A stretch of DNA of 64,000 bases from Gentiana macrophylla (GCA_026214975.1 CM047805.1:67433383-67497382), one strand, 5' to 3'. Numbered from the stretch's first letter, positions 49,506 through 60,885 are shown. The notes: generated from the letters alone by a model not told the origin. A program made the numbers and translations.

Positions 49506-51056
49506 TGTTTGGAGGATTTTTTGCATCACTAAACAAAAACAATTTATAAACCCTAACCTATATGCAAAACTAACTCCTAACCGACCGAATATCGGGTAAT
49601 TGCTAGTAAAGCGGGATAAGTAATGGGTCGATCCACAGGGAATTGGGATGTTGAAACCAGTTTTATTAATTCCTTTCAATTGTTACTCAAGAAAACAAAT
49701 AAACGAAAGAACGAACATATAAACACATAGAAAAATAAACCTAAGCTAAGAATAATAAAAACGACCTAAACTAAAGATACATGGGATTAAACATTACACA
49801 AACTAAGTGATTTCAATCCAAGTTCATCTCATGATTTTAATTCGATATTGTGGTTTCACCTTTACACGAGATACAAACTCCTAATTCCTTAGTGAATCCG
49901 TTTCTCAAGCTATGAATTCCTAATTCCTTAGTGAATTCAATTATCGATCTCTCCTCTCCGAATGTTGAGACCAATTTCCATACAAAACGAAGGTGTAGAT
50001 TCAAGTTAACTCCTGTGTTTTAGAATCTAGCAACCTAGATAATTAACCAATTAATTTGTCACGAATTAACGATTAAAGATCCTATCCTTCTACGGTGATC
50101 TAGCCTAACAACGATTCTCATCAACCTTAGACAACGATTAGCAACCGATCTCTCGATCTAGTCACACAATAGCATCATAAATCATAGAAAGATACAAAAC
50201 GAATCAAAGATCATAAGAAGAAACAAAGGATTGAATAAATTAAAAGATAAACTCACTTAGTTTGGTACAATGGATGATCTCCATGAATCAACAACGAAAA
50301 GAAAAGCATCCTAATCTAACCCGATCACTCGAGCACAAGCCTCGGGTGACCGGCCTTGAGACTCCCAAAGCGCGGCCGCTCCTCTAGGTTTTAGTGTATG
50401 AGAAATTATGTATGTATTAGGGTTGGGGATATGCAGCCTTTTATAGAAAACAAAGTCGGTTTTCTTAAGTCGCCAACGGACGCCGTCTGCTTTGGGTGGA
50501 CGCCCGCCCAAAATGCGATATTTCAATCTCGATCCGATTTTCTTCCTCCGCACGCCGTCCAATTCCTTAGACGTCCGTCCCATTCTCGCTTTGAACTTGT
50601 GCCAAACGCCCGCCTACTTCAGGGCCCAAACTCTCTCGATCTAAATTTCTTCGATGGACGCCGTCCGTAACCTCAACGCTGTCCCACACTCGAACGCTAG
50701 TTCACTCCTGACGCCATCCGGCCGGATCAATCAACTTGATTTCTTTCCTTAAATCTTTTATTCTTCCATAAATCCTTTTGATTCTTTCTCCACTCGAATT
50801 TCTCTCTTTAAGATCATCTTTTCCATAACCAATGTGTATCTACAAATTAGGAAAACATACCAAAGCGTAACATAATTCCAAAATAATATAAAATCACCAT
50901 TTAAGCACATAATTCGTTACGTTTTGCAATTTAACTATTGAAAACATCACTTGCTCAATATTTCAATATAAAGCTCGATTTTTATGAAAAACATCCACAT
51001 ATGGGGGAAATTGATATAAATATATCCTTATAAAACGTATAAAATCACCCTTAACA
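49506..51056 (-). mobile_element. Antisense gypsy LTR, copy 2 of a head-to-tail pair
   Basis: On the minus strand it runs from TGTTAAGGGTG (51056) to the TGTTTGGAGG end (49506), 1551 bp, separated from copy 1 by three bases. It shares the CGATCCACAGGGAATTGGG block, a TATA-like CTATAAAAGG (50437-50446) and the GGACGC..GTCC array. The two copies are clearly diverged from each other. The outer flanks GTTGT (47949-47953) and GTTGC (51057-51061) look like one target duplication around the whole pair. Confidence 0.7.
50478..50720 (-). promoter_or_regulatory. CpG quasi-palindrome array, copy 2
   Basis: Nine units similar to GGACGCYNGTCC begin at 50478, 50498, 50550, 50569, 50604, 50656, 50674, 50692 and 50709; neighbours are often 17-20 bp apart. 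The array lies upstream of the minus-strand TATA-like sequence near 50440, as in copy 1. Confidence 0.55.
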
Positions 51057-51240
51057 GTTGCAGAGTCTTATTCGTTGTTATCCAGTATTTCCCCTGGTGA
51101 GGTTGAGGATGGTATGGTTCGTTCTGTCAGCATCCGCACTACCACGGTCTCTTTCCCTCCAAAAACATTAATGAATTTTATGGTATTCCTACCATTCCTG
51201 TTGGTGCTGAGTATAATACCGTCTGGGAACTACATAATCC
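51057..51240 (+). pseudogene. ORF3a, part 2
   Basis: The reading goes on directly from part 1 (…TMV then AESYSLLSSISPGEVEDGMV). It has a frameshift near 51178, after which GIPTIPVGAEYNTVWELHNP is read. The FYG.P pattern is typical of the plant-transposon-protein domain. It stops at the copia-type LTR. Confidence 0.65.
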
Positions 51241-52850
51241 ATCTAAGTTATAGGAGACAGCTGAATAAGACTCGTCTATCGAAGTGTAGAGACACTTGGA
51301 CTGTACGTGGACGTGTATTAAAGAATGCGTACGTTAGACTGACCCACTTACACGGTTAAGTGTCACACTATGTGGCGGTTGTGTAATTATCTTTAGGACC
51401 GGAGTCTACATGGCATCACGGTGTAGATTGTTATGCTTTGACACTATTGAGGTTTCCTCTAGTCATGGGGCGATCATGCGGTAGTGATTGGGTGTGATAC
51501 TGAAGCGTCTGGAAATCGCGTACCCTACCAGTAGGGTGAATATCCGAAAGGGCCTTCTTATAAGGAATGTTTTACTCTCGTAAATCTTTGCAAAGTGGAA
51601 GTAAATGAGTTACTTCAAGAGAGCATGATATCCAGATTATAAGATACGGTCGTTAATGTTTGACACTCGACGTACTGCCGTATGGATATTATTACAACGA
51701 TAGGATTGTAAGTTACACGGTAACTGTTTCACATGAAAGGTAGTAGTCATTGAATTTGACTCTTCCGATGATCGGGGGTCACGGTGTGTTTCTAGACGCT
51801 ATCCCATGATCATTAGGCATGAAGGGCATTTTCGTAAATTACACTTTGTGTCTACAGCCAACATATTCGGAAGCCTATCGGGTCACACACATATGAACAT
51901 CTAGCCGGATTCAAATGTGGTTATAGTTGATAACCAAATAAGGATAGTTTATCTCGAGACTATAAAGGTTATAGTGGTAGATTAATATGGTGGTATTTAT
52001 TTATTATGAATAATATAATACAAGATATTAATTATGTTGATTAATTAAATATACACATAATGTATGTGTGTCGAAATTATTGTGTATATTGATACACATA
52101 TATTTTGTAAATTAATAATCATAGTATTATATTAATTAAAGAATATTCCGGAAGCCAATTTGTTGGTCAAAGGGACGCCACTTTCAATGTGTATAATACA
52201 CACTTGGATTGTGCCATTTAATTAATAAGATTACCATAATATTAATATTAGATATTAATTGATTTTGGAAAAATATATTTATGGTAATAAGATATATATA
52301 GTCAATATAAGATATTGACAATATATTGAAATATTTAATATAAGATATTGAATATTAATTAGATAAATCAATCAAATATATTTTCCTTATTTTACTTGTA
52401 AAAGTTTTTTTCTCTCCACTCTACTCAAGACTTGTTCCCCAAGGATTTTGGAGGACATATGGGGCGCCACCTCTATTATAAATATGAGGGGTTGGATAGC
52501 TCTTTAGTACACTATAATTCCAAGAGTTTAGCATTCTTGTGAAAAATAGAGAGCTTCTTAGAGAGAGTTTTGAGAGAGAGAAAATGTCGGTCTAGCAGCC
52601 GAGTTTTTCTGGTATCAATCCATGATGGGATTCCGTGGGTCTGTTCGTGTTGATCACCGGTAGAGGCCGAACACTTGGGCGACTCCATGCACCACTACTC
52701 TCCTTAGACGGTCAAAGCGCCGATCTTTTAGATTAAGCAAGGTAACCACCGCCTTCGATTATTTGTTTATTGCTTAAACGAAGTCGATATTGGGTAAAAG
52801 GAAATCAAAATTTTGAATTCCATCTGCGTTCCCGCATAGATTTCCTAACA
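51241..52850 (+). mobile_element. Copia-type solo LTR inside ORF3a
   Basis: Non-coding, about 1.6 kb. It ends ...GATTTCCTAACA, with TATAAATATGAGG at 52480-52492 and AG-rich leader sequence at 52540-52580. Its first ~900 bp are repeated, diverged, at about 60886-61811. The flanks AATCC (51236-51240) and AATAC (52851-52855) may be an imperfect target duplication. The left end lacks a clean TG, so that boundary is approximate. Confidence 0.65.
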
Positions 52851-53920
52851 AATACAACGAGAGAAATCCGAGCCCTTAAACATTTTTTGGGACACAACGG
52901 ATGCCCGCTCCTCGCCACCTATCTAGCTTTACCTTTGAGGAAGCCTCAGACCGCTTCTATCGTTCTCGAGGGTCTTCCGGTCGATGTAGGCAATATCATT
53001 TATGCCAAGGCCTCGTTGTCCGCCGAGTAGTGTCGAAAGGATGGTAATATGCCTTTTCTCAATCTTATCTCTGGCCTCTGCACCCTACATCGAGTCACAC
53101 CACTTCCAAGTGATACGTTGATGTCTCTAGCTTTAGTTCTGATTGGACCGAACCTTTCTAAAACCCCTCCTCGTCCTTCCCCGGCCTCGCCTACAGTCGG
53201 GCCTCGGCCATCCGGAGCTCCACCTCGCTTTGGCCGATCCTCTAGTCGGGCCTCGCCCTACACCAGTCCTCTACTCAAGATCCAAATCTATCTCGCCCAC
53301 CTAGATTTTCGGGACTCTAAGTTCACCTACCGGCGTGGTAGCCAGCTGCCATGAGTGCCAATATGACCCTAGGCTTTGACAGATTATGCCCGGTGGGGCA
53401 ACGACATCCGTGTTGGTGTCTGAGGCCAACGTGACTATCTTGTGTCCCTTAACCCGACCTCTTGCCTAAACGCCAACCGTTTCCCACTGCTTCGAGACTC
53501 GCCTAAACCACTCCTGAATGGTTGCTCGCCATTTCCGCTCTACACCCCTTATCGCCTTTTATCTCGCTACGACCCGGTGGTGGTGTGTCTCGATCGCTTT
53601 TCACGTGCATCGGTTCGTAGACTTTCTCTACGGCCGAGATGAGCTTGCCTTTTTCAAAGGAGTCCTCGCCTGCGGTCTTGGTACGATGGGTTTGGAAAGT
53701 TCGGTCATGATGACTACTATTGGTGCTAGTTCGGACAAAGTTGCCGCCGATATTGCTTTCTCTCGAGCCAATCGAGATGCTTAGCAATCCTCACGCAGCG
53801 GACTTTCAAGGAGCTGGTCTCGAGTCGATGAGTTTCACTCCGATGAGCACTGTGGGGTTGCACGGCATAGATCTCAAGGGTACTTCGCATGCTAGTGACG
53901 TGGATGAGGACGAGGCCTGA
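52851..53920 (+). pseudogene. ORF3a, part 3
   Basis: The frame resumes with IRALKHFLGHNGCPLLATYL and VDVGNIIYAK, then MPFLNLISGLCTLHRV (53049), a Pro/Ser-rich stretch, and after several shifts an end with SHASDVDEDEA before the stop at 53918-53920. Position and motifs fit the C-terminal part of the plant-transposon-protein domain followed by a low-complexity tail. GC content is visibly higher than in the surrounding sequence. Confidence 0.6.
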
Positions 53921-54188
53921 GTTGTTTGTCTTATGAGAACCATCCCCATTTCAAACATTTTAATTATCTGACGTTTGACTATTTTGCTTTGTTTTATTTC
54001 ATTTCTAGATGTAACGTCAACTGTTATGCTTGTGTTTATTTCTATTTTAGCTTTGTCAGTACTTCTACTATTTTGGGGTCAAACCGACTGCAATTTGAAG
54101 TTATATTTTGCTTTTGTGTCTGTTGATTTGATATTTATTGGTGTATTATACCCCTGCATGCATCGTTTTAATTCTGGCTATTGATATT
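53921..54188 (+). other. Spacer between ORF3 modules
   Basis: T-rich non-coding stretch between the ORF3a end and the palindrome cluster before ORF3b. No feature is recognised. Confidence 0.4.
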
Positions 54189-54322
54189 TCGGCGTGCACC
54201 ATGAACTGCTTCGGCGTGCGCCGAAAGCCCTTATTCTCTCTCGACCGCCTGCTCAATCTACAGATCTTTTGACAAATTTCTATCATTCGGCGGCGCCATG
54301 CATTGTTGTGGCGCGTGCGCCA
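54189..54322 (+). repeat. CpG-rich quasi-palindrome cluster before ORF3b
   Basis: Units: TCGGCGTGCACCA (54189), TTCGGCGTGCGCCGAA (54210-54225, 7-bp perfect arms), TTCGGCGGCGCCA (about 54286) and TGGCGCGTGCGCCA (54309-54322, 6-bp perfect arms). Another unit, TTCGGCGTGCACG, lies after ORF3b at about 55849. Confidence 0.65.
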
Positions 54323-54467
54323 TACTTTACTATTGCTCAGTAGAGAGTTTTGTGCCTTCTCAACCTTTTTCCTTCCCATTCTTCTATATAATTCCCTCTC
54401 TTTATTTTCAATCTTCACACCAATAAACTTCAACCCCTTTTATTCTCTTGAATTTTACCCTTTCATC

Positions 54468-55650
54468 ATGTCATCAAACAATAAGTTAACTCCACCGCCT
54501 TCACCTTCACTAACTCTACCGGACTCCCTAGTCCCGACTCTCAACCACAATCTCCTACCACCGTTGTTCCAAGTACTCCGCTATCCATCTTCTCCTATGT
54601 CTCGTAGGCGGATATCGCTTGCTATGTCACCAAGCTTCGTGAAGCTCCCATTCAACATGAAAAGGGGTGAACATTAGCAAGTTGTCTCGCCAAGGGTCGA
54701 GCTAACTATGGGGTGGTCTCACTTCATTCAGGTTCCTTGGGTCGCATTAATATCACAATGGTCCATGAATTTTACTCGCCTCCCGAGTCCAATTCCGCTA
54801 GTGACACCCACGCCGTCTCTATGCGCTGCCGCCGGCCGTACCATTTCATACGGATGTCATCAACAATGTTTTTGGACTCACCCAGACTTCCCCGTCCCCA
54901 GGCTCATTATGAGGAGTCAGTGGAACCTCGATCGCAGCTTGTCATTTCATTTACTATATCCAGAGGCAACCCGCACTCTTTTATCCAAAGAACCACCCTC
55001 AAACTACTACTTCACCGCCGCCGACCTTGACCGTGACTCCGCTTGCGTGGAAGCATTTTATCAACTCTCAAGTTTTCCCGACCCTTTGTTTTTTCGAGGT
55101 TCGAAGAAAAGCTTCTTTTGTTGTATGCGCTTAAAATCGGCGCGGTCATTAATTGGGGTGTTTTGATTCATCGTCTCGCGATGCGCTTTGCCGCCTCGGA
55201 TCATCCGTGTCCCCGCTCCCGCTTGCTTGGCTTATCTCTCATATTTGCACTCAGGTTGCTGAATTACCCTCTCGCCCTAGTGATGAGTTATTTCCCGATC
55301 ATGCAAGGACGGAGCCAGAATTTGAATTTGGGGTGGGCTAATGGACTATATCCAGTTCGTTGGGTGGGCTGGATTAAAAATATTTTATGGATCAAACTGA
55401 AATACAAAGATTTTGTAGTGTAATATTTTTTTGTCCGGATGGACTTAGTCTCCCTAAATATATACATACCTCCGTCCTTGCAGTCATGTAACTCGCATTG
55501 GTCTTTTGCCTGTTGACCCGCCCAGAAGCTCTTCCACCCCGCCCTGTTCCAGCTCCGATGATGAATGATGATGTTCTGTTTGTTTGTTGGATTTGTTGGT
55601 CGTCAAGTTTTTCAGTCCTACTCGTTGTTAGTTTTATCATTTTGAATGAT
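54468..55650 (+). pseudogene. ORF3b, second 'putative plant transposon protein' module of the Athila-like element
   Basis: The ATG at 54468 opens MSSNNKLTPPPSPSLTLP. In shifting frames there follow SLGRINITMVHEFYSPPES (compare EPINYTMVVAESYSLL in ORF3a), RPYHFIRMSSTMF, GAVINWGVLIHRLAMRFA and LAWLISHICTQVAELPSRPSDELF (compare MPFLNLISGLCTLHRVTPLPSD in ORF3a). The MITE at 55302-55482 cuts the end. After it, about 55483-55565, a Ser/Asp-rich tail ends the frame. It is a paralogue of ORF3a, inactive. Confidence 0.55.
55302..55482. mobile_element. MITE with perfect 13-bp terminal inverted repeats
   Basis: TGCAAGGACGGAG (55302-55314) and CTCCGTCCTTGCA (55470-55482) are exact reverse complements. 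The element is 181 bp, AT-rich and non-coding. It interrupts ORF3b. The GGACGGAGCCAGAATTT start is of a type widespread in dicots. The superfamily is not settled because no clear 8-bp or 3-bp target duplication is seen. Confidence 0.75.
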
Positions 55651-57303
55651 GCTGCTCTCGGTTTTAGTTTAGTATGTTGGTTGTAATAATCTGGTGCAAT
55701 GCACCTTTTCGTATTGTGTTTGGCTTTCGTTTGTATATGTATAATATAATATGTTTGCGTGTTCCATTTCCTTCCCGTATTAACTTTCTGTTCATTGTTT
55801 TTGTTCCCTGCATGCATGCATATACGTTCAGTTCGCGCCAGGGAATATTTCGGCGTGCACGTGCCTTTTAGTTTTAGTATTTTGTTCATGCTTAGTATCG
55901 TATAGCCTGTCTCTATGCATTCTCACGATTCGATTTATCACACTTTACTATATTTGATTTTGTGTTCTTCCCTCCTACTACTTCTATCCCTACTAGACAT
56001 TGAGGACAATGCTAGATCGTAAATGAGGAGTGGAGACGTAGTCGGGAAAACACAAGAATAAATTCACTATATACTTAAGAAACACTTAAATTTTAGTCAA
56101 AGTTGAACACTTAAGTGGATAAAATAAATTTTGGTACGAGTTAAGAGATGTAATAAAAAGAATAGATGTTTCAACAAAGCAAGTAACTTTAATGAATTAT
56201 AAATGCATTCAATCGTGATTCCGTGATTATAGTGTGAACCCTCAAAGTACGTATATTTCAATTTTTGTTAACAAGTAAACTTTTATGTGATCATGCAAGC
56301 ATACTCCTTTAGCATCTAGAACTTAGGCTTGATATCCTTTCGATGCGAAATAGAAAGGTATTTAGAGTCGGAGTTAGGGATGACGGTCCTGGCATTTCTT
56401 TGATTCAGCTAGAGCCAAATGGCCTACCCGAACATAAATTTCCACTGTCCCCTATCTCACTTTGTAGAGTGGCGAGACCCCACTCAAACCAAATTTCTTC
56501 ATGATTAACCTCGTTATAATCCGTCCCTTAACCAAGTTTTGGTCTACTTTCCTTTGGCATCCTGCAAGTATAGTAAGTTTCTATGGATTGTGCGGTGACG
56601 ACTTAGAGAGTTGAGAGTTGGATAACATTCGTGCACGCGGTTGAGATTTTATTTTATCGAGTTCGGAGCCATTGTTGTATATTGATTTTGAAAAAAAGAG
56701 TCTTTTCAATTATGTTATAAATAAGATCAAACAATGGTTATAGTTCAAAGAAATTTCGGAAGGATAGCTTATCAAGATCAAGCAGCGTGGGTCGGGAAGT
56801 TAATTAGTTTGATTGGGTACATTTATTCTAGTGTTGGTTGCAAGGGAGACGTCTTTAGTAACTATATGACAGTAGAAATGCCGGTTCGTTTTTCATTGGA
56901 GTCGAAGGTGTAGAATGCTTACTATCTTGCTCATTTTCTTTTGATATATCCTTATTATCTCTTCGGTTAGCCAATTCCTGTGCCTAATGTTACAAGCTTG
57001 CAAGTCCTGCCCGATCTATCTTCTTGACTCTGAATGCCTAGATTAGTGGAGATTGGTGTCATTCTTAAGCCTATGGTTGCATTTTAAAAGTTTTACATGC
57101 ATGATTTCATATTTTGATTGCTTGATAACAAATATGAGAAATATTCACACACACACACACTCTGCTATAGTCTTGGATCACGGTAAACATTCATTTATAA
57201 CCCAGATTATTTCAAACCTAATTGAATATTCAATTCCCGACATTTCATTATCTTAACTGTAGCTCTAGTTACTTTATCGCTTGTTTGCTCGAGGGCGAGC
57301 AAA
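55651..57303 (+). other. 3' untranslated part of the Athila-like element
   Basis: Non-coding. It contains CATTGAGGACAATGCTAGA (about 55999-56017), a motif common in the 3' part of Athila/Tat elements, a (CA)n run at 57151-57160, and CTCGAGGGCGAGCAAAAGC just before the polypurine tract. Confidence 0.65.
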
Positions 57304-57321
57304 AGCTAAGTGGGGAGTGGT
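57304..57321 (+). other. Polypurine tract of the Athila-like element
   Basis: AGCTAAGTGGGGAGTGGT lies directly before the 3' LTR start, a classic Athila-type plus-strand primer. Confidence 0.85.
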
Positions 57322-58800
57322 TGATGTATGTCAACCGGATGATATAATTCCACGTTGTTTTATCTCGCTTTAATATATAGTGATAATTCGCTTCAATTAT
57401 AGTGAAATTTGTTATAAATCGAATCGCTTTTATTTCATGTAGACACAACCAATATCCAACATTTTATCAAAATTTTTAGAGCTCGTCAATTATAATTCAT
57501 TATCAAAATTACTCATGCAATGTTGGTTTCGATGTGCACCGATATCGGAAGTGCGGAACATAAGAAACGGCCGAACGAGCCATTAAGCGAAGAGAAGTAA
57601 TCGGGCTCAATTTTCATCTAATTTTGAAGGACCGCAGTGTCTCGGCGTGGGCGAGGCATAATGTGGCACACACCGAGACACCAAGGAACATAATAGCGGA
57701 TGCATTAAATGTGATGTCAAATCTCAACAACTTTGTCACACTCGGCACCGAGGAAACCATGGCGCGCACTAATTACAAAAATGCGGAAAAATGCAATTTA
57801 AACTATTGATGGACAAAGAAAAGAGGGAGGATTATCGTAAGAGTTTAGAGACTTGCAGTAACTCAACCAAGGCTTCTCTTAGCCAAAATTCCACCATTTA
57901 ACACTTTAATCCATTGTAAACTTTTTAGAATTATCATTTTGGAACTCAAAGCTTGCTATGGATGTAGAAGGCAACTAGCCTGTGTTCTATCTTCTTCAAA
58001 ACTTGAAGTGGATGAAATCCATTTCGAGTTCATCACTCAAATTTGGTATTCTATTGACTTTTATTTTGATCTAATTGTTCTTATCATTATGAATACTAGC
58101 TTTAACTTGTTAGTAGTTATAATTATGAGTGGCTAGTTCTTTATACTAGCTAAGATGATATAGTGATGATAGTTAATCCTTTTATTGTTGGAATTGATCG
58201 TTTATGTTGCTAGCTTCTATTGTGTTGATAATCTTCTTGCTTTCATTGATTGATAATATGTATGTTGGAGTAATTAACCAATGTGTGTACCCACACAACT
58301 AGTAGACACCGAATGGAGACGTTAGTTGTGAGATGAGGTAAGAAGGATGACAAGGTAGAATCGACCTAGCGGAATTAGATCCTTATCCGGAGAGTATTGC
58401 ATTCAAGTGTTTATCTTGTCAAGTCATTAGGTTTAAGGTACTTAAACCAAGGATGAGGCAAAGCGTGATCTCATTCACTCATATGAGGGAAGTCACGTGT
58501 CTCAGAATGCACCATTCATGCAATAGAACAAGAAATGGAAGGCGGAAGGTTTATTATTTCCAAACAATCTAAGGGAGATAACTTGAACTATAAGTCATCT
58601 TGGTTAGTTTCTTTTATCGCTTTGAACAATCTTTGTAGCTAAGTATTATTATTAAACAAAACTGCGATTCGGATCAAGATAATAATAATTAATTAGTGTT
58701 TAACCTCACACCCCTTCTGATACGACCTTGACCACTATACTAGACTACAATTGACCTGGTATACTGCCGGTGAGATTGGAAACCTAGGAAAGTTGCATCA
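57322..58800 (+). mobile_element. 3' LTR of the Athila-like element
   Basis: It is 1479 bp from TGATGTATGTCAACCGG to TTGCATCA. It is highly similar to the 5' LTR except for the ~190-bp segment missing after AACATTTTATCA (about 57470) and scattered small differences. The hairpin of the 5' LTR is kept, with one arm mismatch (57637-57685). Confidence 0.92.
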
Positions 58801-59905
58801 CAAGCCTTCTGACCACTCAGTTCTAAGGGTTTTGGTAGCACATTATACTATCATATGAGTGAAGCTAAGCTGGAGCCAAGGGCCAGGAACAGAATGTTTG
58901 TAGGGTGTGGAGATGGGGTGAAGGGATATAAAATATGGTCGTCAGCAAAGAACATGGTTATTCTCTGCAGAGATGTTGTTTTCAATGATAATTCTATGCT
59001 CGGCTCATCAATGGAGGGGGTCTGCTGAATCTGAAACCAATGTTGAATCTTAGAGAGCAGACACAGAGGTGGAGCTTCAGGTGGAGTCAGCTGAGGCGCA
59101 ACACCCATTTGAGAATAGTCAGTACTTATCTGGTCTGGGAAGGAATTTACCAGAGTCTAGTCCAAGACCTCAGGTGAATGCGGGTTAGCTGATAATCAAA
59201 CATGGGACGTTAGTCAATATAGTATAGCTTCCATATGTGCTAGAAGGACTAGTGTTGGGATACCTCCTAAGAGGTATGAGTTTGATGGCATGGTTGGATA
59301 TGCACTTTAAGATGCTGAAGAAGTGGATGTTTCTGAACCATCTACTTACATGGAATTAGTGACATGTTCAGAGGCATCTCAATGGCTTGCTGCCATGGGA
59401 GATGAGATGGAGTCATTATTGAAGAATCGGACTTGGGATTTTGTCAAATAGCCACAGGATAGGAGGGATGTGACTTGCAAATGGGTCTTCCACAAGAAGG
59501 AATGAATGACATTTGCATAAGGAGTCAAATACAAGGCATGTTTTGTTGTAAGAGGGTTCAGTCAGAAGGAATGGGTGGACTTTGATGAGATTTTCTCACC
59601 AGTGTTCAGGCACACTTCAATCAGGTGGTGTTACTAGAAATCGTGGCACAACAGGACCTTGAAATTAAGCAATTGGATGTGAGAGACAAACCTTTCTACA
59701 TGATGAGGTAGATAAGGAGATATATGTGACTCACTCGGAGGGGTTCCAAGTTCCAGCAAGGAAGGTTTTGTTTTTAAGTTGAATAAGTCGTTGAATGGAT
59801 CAAGCAAGCTTCAAGGCAATGGTATAAAAGGTTTGACATTTACATGATTCATTTGGGCTATACCAGATGTCCATATGATCGCTTTGTTTTGATTACGGAT
59901 AAAAT
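58801..59905 (+). pseudogene. Copia element D: rest of integrase and part of reverse transcriptase
   Basis: The frame continues from 38797 through the CAAGC duplication: SDHSVLRVLV, then in another frame EAKLEPRARNRMFVG and KGYKIW, then the RT start (ASQWLAAMGDEMESLLKNRTW at 59380-59442, CKWVFHKKE, VRGFSQKE, FDEIFSPVF). It decays near 59905 before the YVDD motif. RNase H and the 3' LTR of D are not seen. Confidence 0.85.
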
Positions 59906-60560
59906 TGTATATCCTACGACATCGACTTTTCACCCTAAATAAGTTAAACATAGTTGTTTCGACCAATAAATGTGAGCCATTTGGGTTAAATGCTATATGT
60001 TGGGTTCACGAGTCAAGAAATCGGTATTTCCATTTATTATTCTCGGAATTGGTATTAGTTCATCTTTTATTGGACTATTTTCAAGTTATGAAATTGGGCC
60101 GGGTGTTAAGGAAGTATAGAGTGGACCTATTTGGGAATCAGGCCTCAGGTTTTCTAGAAGATTCCAAGTTATGTCGGCTGAAGAAAAAAGATGAAAATGC
60201 CCTCGACTTGTCAAGCATGGCCGCCGACGCATTGATGATTCTAGAATTAGGTTTTACGTGTTTTCTTGGACAAGAAGTCGATTTTCGGATTTTGCATGTC
60301 AGTTTTACCACTATAAATAAGAGGCACCAGACCTCAGTTTTAATGTTCAAGTACATCCAAGATACATACATTATATACAATAAAAGTTTGTTCTTTCTTT
60401 CTTTTATATTTTTATATGAGTGCTAGTCGCAGATCCGACGGATTTGTCATATACGGAGCGATCTGCGGAAGATCTATGCTCGAGAGTATAATTTTTCGGC
60501 TTTCTAGATGTAGATATTTCATACATTTGTGATGAGTTTGCTTTGATTGTTTTATATTAG
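59906..60560 (+). mobile_element. Unclassified LTR-like segment
   Basis: Non-coding with promoter-like marks: CTATAAATAAGAGGCACCAG at 60311-60330 and an AATAAAAG near 60379. This looks like the core of an LTR that truncates element D, but no clear TG/CA ends or target duplication could be found. A 173-codon open frame over it has no recognisable features. Confidence 0.35.
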
Positions 60561-60885
60561 TCCTGCTGGGTAGTAGTGTAGAAATATTGTCCTAAACGCA
60601 ATCAGGTTGGACCGGGTCCGACCGGGTTGGATCATTTCTACTATTTCTTATGTCTATACATATATTAAATGAATTTTCTGTTATTATATATTTGTTTGTT
60701 TAACGAACCAATTATGATATTGTATATATGATAACGTCACTAGTGTCAATTTGTGAAAAAGTAATCATGATAGTGATTATGGTTGATGAGATTTCGACTC
60801 ACTTTAAAAATTTTGATTTTTAAATGTCTCTAGTCGCATGTGCTGATAAATGGGACATTAATAGTACGTTTAGACAAGCACGTAT
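60561..60885. other. Spacer without recognisable features
   Basis: AT-rich sequence with a short GACCGGGT repeat (about 60612-60630). No gene or defined repeat boundary is visible. Confidence 0.3.

Larger units (their letters stand above)
38798..58800 (+). mobile_element. Athila-like Ty3/gypsy retrotransposon, 20,003 bp, with internal nested insertions
   Basis: The termini are TGATG and CATCA. The target duplication CAAGC is exact (38793-38797 and 58801-58805), and the interrupted copia pol continues in frame across it. Order: 5' LTR, tRNA-Asp type primer site, gag, pol (PR-RT-RH-IN), post-pol motif, two ORF3 modules, polypurine tract, 3' LTR. About 4.9 kb of later insertions sit in the ORF3 part, so the element itself was about 15 kb, long for Athila-like elements. 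Confidence 0.93.

Noticed and set aside
55392..55889. A 165-codon minus-strand frame
   Set aside because: It spans a MITE end and the 3' part of the Athila-like element; composition is that of non-coding DNA and no motif is seen.
59905..60426. A 173-codon plus-strand frame
   Set aside because: It overlaps LTR-like sequence with a TATA box, has no recognisable motif, and follows the point where copia pol decays. It is treated as a chance frame.
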